From Methanomassiliicoccaceae archaeon (GTDB lineage Archaea; Thermoplasmatota; Thermoplasmata; Methanomassiliicoccales; Methanomethylophilaceae), in the NCBI GenBank assembly GCA_009776625.1, contig WRNL01000019.1, forward strand, positions 1-16,332: 16,332 nucleotides of DNA. Reading direction: 5' to 3'. The notes under the pieces are model-generated. The model did not search any database. It was not told where the DNA came from and worked only from the letters and a program-made list of their open reading frames with translations. A program made the position numbers and the translations under genes. Positions 8,115-14,212 of the stretch are shown here, piece by piece. The number at the start of each line of letters is the position of its first letter. The first letter of the stretch is position 1.

Positions 8115-8369
8115 ATGACGAACGAGGACTACATGAAATGCCGCACATGCAGGTTCTGCATCCACTCCCAGGGCGACTGGGTGTGCTCCGCTGAAGGCAG
8201 GCCCACCGCCAGCGGCGGCACGTGCGGCAGGTACAGGCCCGGCTCCTGCGAGAACTGCAACAGCCTGGTCTCGTCTGGAGGGAAGACGCTGTGCGGGGCC
8301 ACGGGGGAGGAGGCGTACGTCCTGAGCGTCTGCTCCCTCTACGACCCGTCCGGGAGGAGGTCAGTATGA
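8115..8369 (+). CDS. Small protein with two tandem four-cysteine modules, unknown function
   Basis: An 84-residue protein with nine cysteines. Eight fall into two copies of one pattern: Cys12-x2-Cys15-x8-Cys24-x12-Cys37 and Cys45-x2-Cys48-x11-Cys60-x12-Cys73; Cys9 is extra. Such spacing suggests two zinc- or iron-sulfur-binding knuckles. No signal peptide or membrane segment is present, so it is probably cytoplasmic. I do not recognise the family. It starts four bases after the GNAT stop and is likely co-translated with it. Its last nine bases overlap the 3' end of the opposite-strand DUF5685-like gene, and both genes stop within the overlap. Being close to a Cys-rich candidate peptide and a radical SAM enzyme it might belong to that system, but its own operon partner is the acetyltransferase. 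Confidence 0.75.
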   Translation: MTNEDYMKCRTCRFCIHSQGDWVCSAEGRPTASGGTCGRYRPGSCENCNSLVSSGGKTLCGATGEEAYVLSVCSLYDPSGRRSV

Positions 8370-9275
8370 GGCGTTCCTCGTCCTGCGGCGGCCGAAGGCG
8401 TTCTTCAGCGTCGCCCGCGCCTCGCTCGTGCCGGACATGACCCTCCTGGCGGAGTCCGGTATGCCGTGGTAGACGATGTTGTCAGCCACCCCCGTGCCGG
8501 ACGCCATCCTGCCCCTCACGGCGGAGTACGACGACTGGAGGCCGCCGATGGCGCCGTTGAGGGAGTCGGATAGCCGGTACAGGTTGTCCTCTATGAACCG
8601 GGCCTTGTTCCTGAACGCGCCCCCTCCCGCCAGCAGGGGGTTGTACGTCCCGTTGACGAAGTCCTCGTCGAGGTCGTCTATCGCGTCCATCAGGTACACA
8701 GCGGCGCACAGCCCCGTGAAAAGCCCCTCCAGGTCCTCCCCGGCCTCCTCCCCGGCGATGTCCATGAGGGGGCGGGACAGGGACCTGCCGAACGCCTCCC
8801 CCATCCGCATCGCGTCGGGGCACCCCGCCATCTCCATTCCCCTGAGTTCCTCGAAGCCCTTGCCGACTGCCCCGTCGTAATCGGGGTATTCCCTCTCCGC
8901 CCTCGATATCGCCCGCCCCAGCAGGAGGGAGGCACCGCGGCTCTTGACGCTGGGCCCGTCGCACTCGTCGTCGGCCAGCTCCCATTTCGTGAGCAGTATG
9001 GTGTAGGCGGCCATCTTCCTGAAGAGGTCGGAGTCCGCCGCCGGCTTCTCGAGGACGCACAGGAGGGGGTTCCCCGCCCCTTTGGGAGGGGCGCCCCCTC
9101 CCAGGACGGAGTTCAGCACGATCGTGTTGAAGGTCATGTCGTAGTTGACCGCCGTGGTAGAGGCTATGCCGTACCCCGACCTCAGCTGGTGGCACGTCTC
9201 GCAGTAGTACCTCCTGTACGCCGAGAGGTCCGAGGGGGACAGCCTGCTGTAGAGGGGCACTGTGTAGCCGAACAT
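8361..9275 (-). CDS. DUF5685-like protein with two Asp-rich motifs
   Basis: A 304-residue, apparently all-helical soluble protein. The opening MFGYTVPL, the Cys25-x2-Cys28 motif in YYCETCHQLRSGYG, the VNYDMTFNTIVL segment and the late DDLDEDFVNGTYNPL segment recall the DUF5685 family, recognised here from memory. Two Asp-rich motifs stand out: DDECD (102-106) and DAIDDLDED (197-205). They resemble the paired metal-binding motifs of isoprenoid-synthase-fold enzymes, but no catalytic role is shown. The ATG at 9275 is preferred because family members begin with MFGY and because a TATA-like box lies about 30 bases upstream; a GTG at 9290 would add five residues but falls too close to the box. It is transcribed divergently from the Cys-rich peptide and radical SAM pair, so a linked function is possible. 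Confidence 0.7.
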   Translation of the reverse strand: MFGYTVPLYSRLSPSDLSAYRRYYCETCHQLRSGYGIASTTAVNYDMTFNTIVLNSVLGGGAPPKGAGNPLLCVLEKPAADSDLFRKMAAYTILLTKWELADDECDGPSVKSRGASLLLGRAISRAEREYPDYDGAVGKGFEELRGMEMAGCPDAMRMGEAFGRSLSRPLMDIAGEEAGEDLEGLFTGLCAAVYLMDAIDDLDEDFVNGTYNPLLAGGGAFRNKARFIEDNLYRLSDSLNGAIGGLQSSYSAVRGRMASGTGVADNIVYHGIPDSARRVMSGTSEARATLKNAFGRRRTRNASY

Positions 9276-9304
9276 GTGATCCGCAGGCACATGAGAGGTT
9301 CAGG

Positions 9305-9315
9305 AATTTAATACT
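9305..9315 (-). promoter_or_regulatory. Candidate TATA box of the DUF5685-like gene
   Basis: The minus strand reads AGTATTAAATTC here. Transcription would begin near 9283, giving a leader of only about eight bases before the ATG at 9275 and supporting that start over the GTG at 9290. Confidence 0.45.
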
Positions 9316-9395
9316 GCGTCCCAGGGTAGGTGCCCGCAAGCCGTCCTGCCGAAGACGACGCGGCAGACGGCCCAGCGGGAGACGAAGGGGTCAAT

Positions 9396-9416
9396 TTTGT
9401 CGCCGCTGGCGACAAA
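9396..9416. promoter_or_regulatory. Perfect 9-bp inverted repeat, possible operator or hairpin
   Basis: TTTGTCGCC and GGCGACAAA are exact reverse complements separated by GCT. The symmetry and length fit the binding site of a dimeric regulator. It lies about 80 bases from the DUF5685-like promoter and 150 from the peptide promoter. As RNA it could form a tight stem-loop, but no U-run follows, so a simple terminator is less likely. I cannot match it to a known regulator. Confidence 0.5.
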
Positions 9417-9560
9417 GCTCCCCCGCATGCATATAGCGTCCGTTGCTGGGCGCAGCCTGGTCTTTTCCGGAAGAGGCTCGTCCCGTATGCCCCAAACCCC
9501 CTCCCTGGCAGGCGCCAGCCGACTTTCGTTATGGGGGAAAGGCAAACATTACGCAGAATA

Positions 9561-9570
9561 GTTAATATAC
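9561..9570 (+). promoter_or_regulatory. Candidate TATA box of the peptide/radical SAM operon
   Basis: GTTAATATAC is followed by CCTTAAACGG, in a GC-rich neighbourhood. With the usual 25-base distance, transcription would begin near 9592, exactly where the leader hairpin starts. This is the only good box before the peptide gene; the radical SAM gene has none of its own. Confidence 0.6.
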
Positions 9571-9592
9571 CCTTAAACGGTACGCCGGATGG

Positions 9593-9618
9593 GCCTATCC
9601 GGCAGGATAGGCAGGTGA
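9593..9618 (+). promoter_or_regulatory. Leader hairpin and Shine-Dalgarno of the Cys-rich peptide gene
   Basis: GCCTATCC (9593-9600) and GGATAGGC (9605-9612) form a perfect 8-bp stem around a GGCA loop. The next bases, AGGTGA (9613-9618), are the ribosome-binding site, with four bases before the ATG at 9623. The stem would lie at the extreme 5' end of the predicted mRNA and directly beside the ribosome-binding site. It could protect the messenger, influence initiation, or in DNA form be bound by a regulator. Confidence 0.5.
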
Positions 9619-9622
9619 GAAC

Positions 9623-9919
9623 ATGTCCCCTGGTGCAAAGACCATCGAAAGCCTGACCGCATTGTATATGAACCAGTCGCCGGCGGCGTTCACGGCGTTC
9701 GCCATGCATGCCAAGGCGCCGAACGACTACTCGAAGCGCGTCGACGAGGCGGAGCACGGCGGCGCCCCCGAGTGCGACTACCCCTGCTGCAACGACAGGG
9801 GGTGCTGCTCGTCCGGATGGTGGTACGCTGGCCTCGGGGGTTGCGTGGTCGTGTGCTGCGCGTTCTGCTGCTACATAACCAACGGGTTCAACGGCGCATG
9901 GCCGTACTGGCCCTTCTGA
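9623..9919 (+). CDS. Cys-rich small protein, candidate RiPP precursor peptide
   Basis: A 98-residue protein with two unlike halves. Residues 1-50 contain no cysteine and look like a soluble leader (MSPGAKTIESLTALYMNQSP...). Residues 51-98 hold ten cysteines: 51, 55, 56, 61, 62, 74, 78, 79, 82 and 83, eight of them in four Cys-Cys pairs, plus a Gly/Trp/Tyr/Phe-rich end (NGFNGAWPYWPF). A Cys-rich C-terminal core next to a radical SAM/SPASM enzyme, seven bases downstream, is the arrangement of sactipeptide/ranthipeptide-like precursors, where thioether links are made from cysteines. Translation is supported by a strong GGTGA site at 9614-9618 and by tight coupling to the next gene. An alternative is a small membrane protein: the stretch from Trp66 to Phe89 is hydrophobic and resembles Cys-rich tail-anchor modules. 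I know no named family for it, and the cleavage site is not visible. Confidence 0.75.
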   Translation: MSPGAKTIESLTALYMNQSPAAFTAFAMHAKAPNDYSKRVDEAEHGGAPECDYPCCNDRGCCSSGWWYAGLGGCVVVCCAFCCYITNGFNGAWPYWPF

Positions 9920-9926
9920 GCCGGGC

Positions 9927-11069
9927 ATGAGGCCGTTCATCTCCGTCGTGGTGAAGCCGACGCTCGAGTGCAACATCGGCTGCAGGCACTGCTACCACAC
10001 GCCCGAGGAGAGGTCCCCTGCGAGGATGAGCATAGATGTCCTGGACGACCTATTCAAGAAGCTCTCCGAGGAGTACGAGTCCGTGTGGTTCGTGTGGCAC
10101 GGCGGGGAGCCGCTGCTCATGCCGCTGGGCTTCTACAAGGACGCCGTCGCCCTTCAGGAGAGGCATTTCGGGAAGAACTCGCACAGGGTGGGCAACACGA
10201 TACAGACCAACGGGACGCTCCTCGACAGGAGGCTCGTCGGGTTCTGCAAGGAGAAGATGATCAACATAGGGGTGTCCTTCGAGGGCCCCTACAACGACGC
10301 CCTCAGGGAGAGGACGGAAGAGGTGAGGGGCAACCTGGAGCGCTTGGGCCGCAAGGAGGGCGCGTTCTCGGTCAGCTCCACGATATCGGCGGGGACCGCC
10401 TCCAGGCAGAGGGAGATATACGACTATTTCAGGGACAACAAGGCCGCCGTGTCCTTCTCGCCGGTGATACCGGCGGGGTGCGCCGCATGCGGCGGCATGA
10501 CGCCGGACGCGGAGGAGTACATAAGGTCGAGCATCGAGTGCTTCGACGCATGGCTCCTCGACAGGGACGCGCAGGCGCCGCTAGTCCCCCACTACCTTTA
10601 CGTGCTCAGCGCCCTCGGCGAGCCGGCGGAGTCGGACTGCGCCCACGCCTCATGCCTCACCAAGTGGATATGCGTCTACCCCAACGGGGACATGTACCCC
10701 TGCGGCAAGGGATGCCCCCCCGAGTTCAGGCTCGGGAACCTGTCCGAGTTCGGCAGGGTGTCGGACGCTTTCCTCACGGAGGGGTTCGGCAGGATCCTGG
10801 AGGGCTCGGTGAAGAGGAGGGAGGCATGCATGGCGGGGTGCGGCCTGTACGGGTACTGCAACGGGGGGTGCGCCGTCGACGCGCACTACGAGACGGGCAT
10901 CGACAGGAACGGGGGCGACTCCTGCAGGATCTTCAAGGCCGTGTTCGGACACGTCCTGTCGACCGTGCAGGGGATAACCGAGGCGCGCCCGGACCTCTCC
11001 CGGTACAACAGGTTTGTGAGGGACGCCGTCATGGGCAGGCTGGTCAACCCCCGCATAGGGGCGCCGTGA
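9927..11069 (+). CDS. Radical SAM/SPASM-domain enzyme, probable peptide maturase
   Basis: A 380-residue radical SAM enzyme. The S-adenosylmethionine cluster is bound by Cys15-x3-Cys19-x2-Cys22 (CNIGCRHC), followed by the GGEP motif at 59-62. The C-terminal SPASM domain offers cysteines 238, 243, 249, 259, 263, 301, 305, 311, 315 and 333, enough for two auxiliary 4Fe-4S clusters. This architecture is shared by anaerobic sulfatase maturases and peptide-modifying enzymes; methanogens have such peptide maturase families. No sulfatase is nearby, while a Cys-rich peptide is encoded seven bases upstream and probably co-translated, so that peptide is the likely substrate. No N-terminal RRE-like (PqqD-type) leader-binding domain is present, since the cluster motif begins at residue 15. 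A pair of extra cysteines at 185 and 188 is unusual. The gene ends seven bases from the convergent metA. Confidence 0.88.
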   Translation: MRPFISVVVKPTLECNIGCRHCYHTPEERSPARMSIDVLDDLFKKLSEEYESVWFVWHGGEPLLMPLGFYKDAVALQERHFGKNSHRVGNTIQTNGTLLDRRLVGFCKEKMINIGVSFEGPYNDALRERTEEVRGNLERLGRKEGAFSVSSTISAGTASRQREIYDYFRDNKAAVSFSPVIPAGCAACGGMTPDAEEYIRSSIECFDAWLLDRDAQAPLVPHYLYVLSALGEPAESDCAHASCLTKWICVYPNGDMYPCGKGCPPEFRLGNLSEFGRVSDAFLTEGFGRILEGSVKRREACMAGCGLYGYCNGGCAVDAHYETGIDRNGGDSCRIFKAVFGHVLSTVQGITEARPDLSRYNRFVRDAVMGRLVNPRIGAP

Positions 11070-11076
11070 CCCCCCC

Positions 11077-12009
11077 TCACCACTTGTCGTCCGCGCCGAT
11101 CGTGTCTATGTCGTACGGGGTGCGCTGGTAGACGTAGTAGTTCAGCCAGTTCGTGAACAGCAGGGTCGCATGCGCCCTCCAGCTCATGGGGGGGTCCTTC
11201 TCCGGGTCGTCGCAGGGGAAGTAGTTCTCCGGGACGCAGGGGCCGAGCCCTTTCTTCGTGTCCCTGTCGTACTCGTACGCCAGCGTGCCCGGGTCGTACT
11301 CGGAGTGGCCGGTCACGAACACCTGCCCCCCTTTTTCCGACGTCACTATGCCGACACCTGCCATCTTGGACTCCGCGATGATGTGGAGGCGGGGGTTGCG
11401 GTTGATGTCGACCGCCCTGACCTCGGTGTGCCTGGAGTGCGGCATGTTGAAAGCGTCGTCGAACCCCCTGATGAGCGGCTCGTCCCTCACGTTTATGGTG
11501 TGGCAGAACACGCCGGAGATCTTCTTGTCAAGGGGGTACTTCGGCACCTTGTAATGGTGGTACAGGCCCGCCTGGGCGCCCCAGCATATGTGGAGGGTGG
11601 AGTTCACGTTCTTCAGGGACCAGTCCATTATCGCGCACAGCTCCTTCCAGTAGTCGACCTCCTCGAAGCCGATGCTCTCGACCGGGGCGCCGGTTATTAT
11701 CATGCCGTCGAACTTGCTGTCCTTGACCTCGTCGAAGGTGTAATAGAACTTGTCCAGGTACTCCTGCGACGTGTTCTTCGAGTCGTGGGTCGCCGTCTGC
11801 AGGAGCGACACGTCGATCTGCAGCGGGGTGTTGCTGAGCAGCCTGAGGATCTGGATCTCGGTGTCTATCTTCGTGGGCATGAGGTTCAGGATCAGGATCT
11901 TCATCGGGCGTATGTCCTGGGCCGATGCCCGCCCCTCCCTCATGACGAATATGTTCTCCGACTCGAGCGTCGCGCCCGCCGGCAGGTCGTCAGGTATGTT
12001 TATGGGCAT
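11077..12009 (-). CDS. metA: Homoserine O-acyltransferase MetA, predicted acetyl-CoA specific
   Basis: A 310-residue enzyme of the MetA family, which activates the hydroxyl of homoserine in methionine biosynthesis. Residue numbers match the studied bacterial enzymes: Cys142 in HICWGAQAGLYHHY is the acyl-carrying nucleophile, and His235 and Glu237 in TGHSEYDP complete the active site. Position 111, in TGAPVES, is Glu. In this family Glu111 goes with acetyl-CoA and Gly111 with succinyl-CoA, so it is predicted to be a homoserine O-acetyltransferase despite the usual name. The start at 12009 has GGGAGG six bases upstream (12016-12021) and a TATA box at 12046-12055. It is on the same strand as cobA but has its own promoter. 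Confidence 0.95.
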   Translation of the reverse strand: MPINIPDDLPAGATLESENIFVMREGRASAQDIRPMKILILNLMPTKIDTEIQILRLLSNTPLQIDVSLLQTATHDSKNTSQEYLDKFYYTFDEVKDSKFDGMIITGAPVESIGFEEVDYWKELCAIMDWSLKNVNSTLHICWGAQAGLYHHYKVPKYPLDKKISGVFCHTINVRDEPLIRGFDDAFNMPHSRHTEVRAVDINRNPRLHIIAESKMAGVGIVTSEKGGQVFVTGHSEYDPGTLAYEYDRDTKKGLGPCVPENYFPCDDPEKDPPMSWRAHATLLFTNWLNYYVYQRTPYDIDTIGADDKW

Positions 12010-12045
12010 GATAATCCTCCCTACGCCCAGGATGTTACGCCCCGG

Positions 12046-12055
12046 CCCTATTTAT
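12046..12055 (-). promoter_or_regulatory. Candidate TATA box of metA
   Basis: The minus strand reads GATAAATAGG, about 40 bases before the metA ATG. Transcription would start near 12024, leaving a short leader with the GGGAGG ribosome-binding site. It lies in the 106-base gap after cobA. Confidence 0.55.
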
Positions 12056-12089
12056 CCTTTTTCGGGAGGGGGCGGCGCTGCTGGCCCGA

Positions 12090-12110
12090 CGCCCGCCGGC
12101 ATCGCGGGCG
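12090..12110 (-). terminator. Hairpin just after cobA, possible terminator
   Basis: CGCCCGC and GCGGGCG form a perfect 7-bp stem with a seven-base loop, beginning six bases after the cobA stop. No U-run follows on the minus strand, so this is not a classical intrinsic terminator; it may stabilise the 3' end or separate cobA from metA transcription. Confidence 0.35.
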
Positions 12111-12115
12111 CCCTC

Positions 12116-12661
12116 TCAGTACTCTATGCCTTTCCTGGCACGCACGCCCTTGTCGAAGGGGTGTTTCACCAGCGTCATCTCCGTCACGAGGTCGGCGTAC
12201 TCCACTATCTCCTTCGGGGCGCCCCTGCCCGTGAGCACTATCTCTATGTTGGCCGGCCTGCCCTCGAGCATCCCGACGACCTCCGCCGGGTCCAGGAGCT
12301 TCCAGCTCATGGCGTTGTTGACCTCGTCCAGTATGACGAGGTCGTACTTCCCCGAGTAGATCTCGTCCCTGGCCCTCTGGAGCGTGTCCTGGGCGACCTT
12401 TATGTCCCTCTCCTTGGGGACCTTCGAGACCATGTGGTCGAGGCCCAGCGGCAGTATGGTGAAGTTCGGGAACCTCTCGGCGGAGACGTGCTCCCCGTAG
12501 TTCTCGGGCGGTTTGAGGAACTGGATCATAAGGACCTCCAGCCCGCGCCCTGCCGCCCTGAAGCCGAGGCCCAGCGACGCCGTGGTCTTCCCTTTCCCGT
12601 TCCCGGTGTAGACATGCACCAGGCCCAGCTCCTTCTTGGTCTCAATGGGTATGTCGCTCAT
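12116..12661 (-). CDS. cobA: Corrinoid (cob(I)alamin) adenosyltransferase, CobA/BtuR family
   Basis: A 181-residue enzyme that transfers the adenosyl group of ATP to the cobalt of corrinoids during B12 synthesis or salvage. The modified P-loop GNGKGKTT spans 20-27. Further family marks are LVILDEVNNA (108-117), the VLTGRGAP segment (142-149) and the conserved ending HPFDKGVRARKGIEY. Length and motif spacing are normal for the family. Corrinoids are central to methyl-dependent methanogens, which fits the proposed host. It is divergent from the MFS gene and shares a short A/T-rich promoter region with it; the ribosome-binding site (GGGAT, three bases from the ATG) is weak. Confidence 0.95.
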   Translation of the reverse strand: MSDIPIETKKELGLVHVYTGNGKGKTTASLGLGFRAAGRGLEVLMIQFLKPPENYGEHVSAERFPNFTILPLGLDHMVSKVPKERDIKVAQDTLQRARDEIYSGKYDLVILDEVNNAMSWKLLDPAEVVGMLEGRPANIEIVLTGRGAPKEIVEYADLVTEMTLVKHPFDKGVRARKGIEY

Positions 12662-12702
12662 CTTATCCCGTATGAATCCGGTTCTTGGAATTAAACCTAT
12701 TG

Positions 12703-12712
12703 TTATTAATAA
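12703..12712. promoter_or_regulatory. Palindromic TATA element between cobA and the MFS gene
   Basis: TTATTAATAA is its own reverse complement and can serve as a TATA box in both directions. Its centre is about 26 bases before the MFS start at 12733, predicting a leaderless MFS mRNA, and about 46 bases before cobA, predicting a leader of about 20 bases. A second A/T-rich element (GGTTTAATTC on the minus strand, 12689-12698) is an alternative for cobA. Confidence 0.45.
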
Positions 12713-12732
12713 GCGGATTATAATGCGGGCTT

Positions 12733-14160
12733 ATGGAGTCACCCCCTGCTTATACGTCCCTTGAGATGAGGACGGTCCTCATCGCCTGTTGCGCAGGGGT
12801 GTTCATCATGCCCCTCATGAGCACGATGATGAACCTGGCGCTCCATCCGATAGGCATCGAGTTCGAGGTGGGCTCCAAGTCCCTGGCGATGGTCAATACC
12901 ACGTTCCTCCTGGCATCCGTCATCGTGATGGTCCCCCTGGCTAAGGTGTCCGACATCATCGGCAGGAGGAAGGTTTTCGTGGCAGGCCTTATCATAACCC
13001 TCGCGTCGGCCCTGGCGGGGGGTTTCTCCCCGAACTTCGAGGTCCTTCTGGCCATGAGGTTCATCATGGGGGCGGGCTCGGCCGCGCTGTCCGTGTCCAG
13101 CGTCGCGATGCTCACGGAGGTGTTCCCAATCGAGAGGAGGGGCTGGGCGATAGGCGTGCAGTCGACGTTCATCTACCTGGGCATCGCCGTCGGCCCCGCC
13201 CTCGGGGGGTTCATCTGCGAGTTCCTCGACTGGAGGTACCTGTTCTTCTTCATGGTCCCCTTCGTGCTGATCGCCCTGGCATACATACTCAGGTTCAAGA
13301 GGGAGGTCATATCCGAGGCCTCCGCGAGCATGGACTACCGCGGCGCGCTGCTGTACGGCGCGACCATCTCGCTCACCATGTACGGCGTGATAAGCCTCCC
13401 GGAGCTGTGGGCTCTGCCGCTCATCGCCGCCGGCCTGGCCATGCTGGCCGTGTTCATACGGGCGATGAAGAGGTCTGCCTCCCCCGTCCTGGACCTCGGC
13501 GTGTTCCGGTTCAAGGTGTTCTCCAGGGCGTGCATCGCGGCGTACACCAACTACGCCTCGTCCTACTCCGTGTCGTTCTTCCTGGCGCTGTACCTCCAGA
13601 GCGTCGGCGGGCTCACGCCCATGCGGGCCGGGCTCATCCTCCTCATACAGCCGGTGGTCCAGGTCCTGCTGACGGCGAAGTTCGGGAGCTACTCCGACAG
13701 GATAGCGGACAAGCGGGTGCTGCCCACGGGCGGCATGGTCCTGACCTGCGCCGCAGTGTTCATGATAATGTTCATGGGGACGGCCCCCGACTACCTGTAC
13801 ATAGCGGCGGTGCTGGTGCTTCTCGGCGTGGGGTACGGGATGTTCTCCGCCCCCAACACGAACGCGATAATGTCGTCGGTCCCCCCGAGGCACCGCGGCG
13901 AGGCGTCCGGCATGATCGCCGTCGTGAGGCAGATAGGGATGATGACGAGCATGAGCGTCGCCATGTGCTGCATAGCCCTCATAATGGGCTCTGCCGACAA
14001 CATCGTCGCCCCCTACGAGGACTTCATCGACGTGATCAGGGCCGCGTTCGCCATATGCCTAGCCATGTGCGTCGCGGGGACGGTCCTCTCATGGTTCAGG
14101 GGGGAGGGGGGGCGACGGCAGGGCGGCTCCCCAATGACCCAGAGGTTTAGTTATCCCTAA
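12733..14160 (+). CDS. MFS transporter, DHA2-like multidrug exporter family
   Basis: A 475-residue integral membrane protein with about 14 hydrophobic segments, as in the 14-helix drug:proton antiporter group. The loop 2-3 motif A appears as LAKVSDIIGRRKVF (69-82) and the antiporter motif C as YLGIAVGPALGGFI (148-161). In the first helix, where family members usually carry an acidic residue before NVALP, the sequence is MPLMSTMMNLALHPIG and the acid is absent, so coupling or substrate may differ. The substrate is unknown. It lies 1.7 kb beyond the radical SAM gene with metA and cobA in between, so a role in exporting the Cys-rich peptide is only speculative. It is the only gene in the window ending in TAA. 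The mRNA is predicted leaderless. Confidence 0.88.
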   Translation: MESPPAYTSLEMRTVLIACCAGVFIMPLMSTMMNLALHPIGIEFEVGSKSLAMVNTTFLLASVIVMVPLAKVSDIIGRRKVFVAGLIITLASALAGGFSPNFEVLLAMRFIMGAGSAALSVSSVAMLTEVFPIERRGWAIGVQSTFIYLGIAVGPALGGFICEFLDWRYLFFFMVPFVLIALAYILRFKREVISEASASMDYRGALLYGATISLTMYGVISLPELWALPLIAAGLAMLAVFIRAMKRSASPVLDLGVFRFKVFSRACIAAYTNYASSYSVSFFLALYLQSVGGLTPMRAGLILLIQPVVQVLLTAKFGSYSDRIADKRVLPTGGMVLTCAAVFMIMFMGTAPDYLYIAAVLVLLGVGYGMFSAPNTNAIMSSVPPRHRGEASGMIAVVRQIGMMTSMSVAMCCIALIMGSADNIVAPYEDFIDVIRAAFAICLAMCVAGTVLSWFRGEGGRRQGGSPMTQRFSYP

Positions 14161-14180
14161 CTTTTCACAATTCTGGAAAA

Positions 14181-14190
14181 CTGTAAATAC
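14181..14190 (+). promoter_or_regulatory. Candidate TATA box of the CDF transporter gene
   Basis: CTGTAAATAC is centred about 27 bases before the ATG at 14213, and no ribosome-binding site precedes that ATG, so a leaderless mRNA is likely. The box lies 20 bases after the MFS stop, giving the transporter its own promoter. Confidence 0.45.
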
Positions 14191-14212
14191 CTCATAAGGG
14201 CATCGTAACCCG

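Larger units (their letters stand above)
9276..9622. other. Divergent regulatory region of the candidate peptide locus
   Basis: These 347 bases separate the DUF5685-like gene (minus) from the Cys-rich peptide gene (plus). From left to right they hold the TATA box of the former (9305-9315), a perfect inverted repeat (9396-9416), a GC-rich stretch without recognised features, the TATA box of the peptide gene (9561-9570) and a hairpin next to its ribosome-binding site (9593-9612). A plus-strand open frame from 9330 crosses the region and runs into the peptide gene in another frame, but it has no protein character or ribosome-binding site. No tRNA-like fold was seen. Confidence 0.55.

Noticed and set aside
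9330..9656. A 108-codon frame overlapping the start of the Cys-rich peptide gene, considered as a second precursor
   Set aside because: It has no ribosome-binding site, starts without ATG, contains the promoter and hairpin of the next gene, and has no precursor-like composition.
14161..14180. TTTTC...GAAAA inverted repeat before the CDF gene
   Set aside because: Only the outer five bases pair and the centre is asymmetric; in an A/T-rich promoter this is probably chance.
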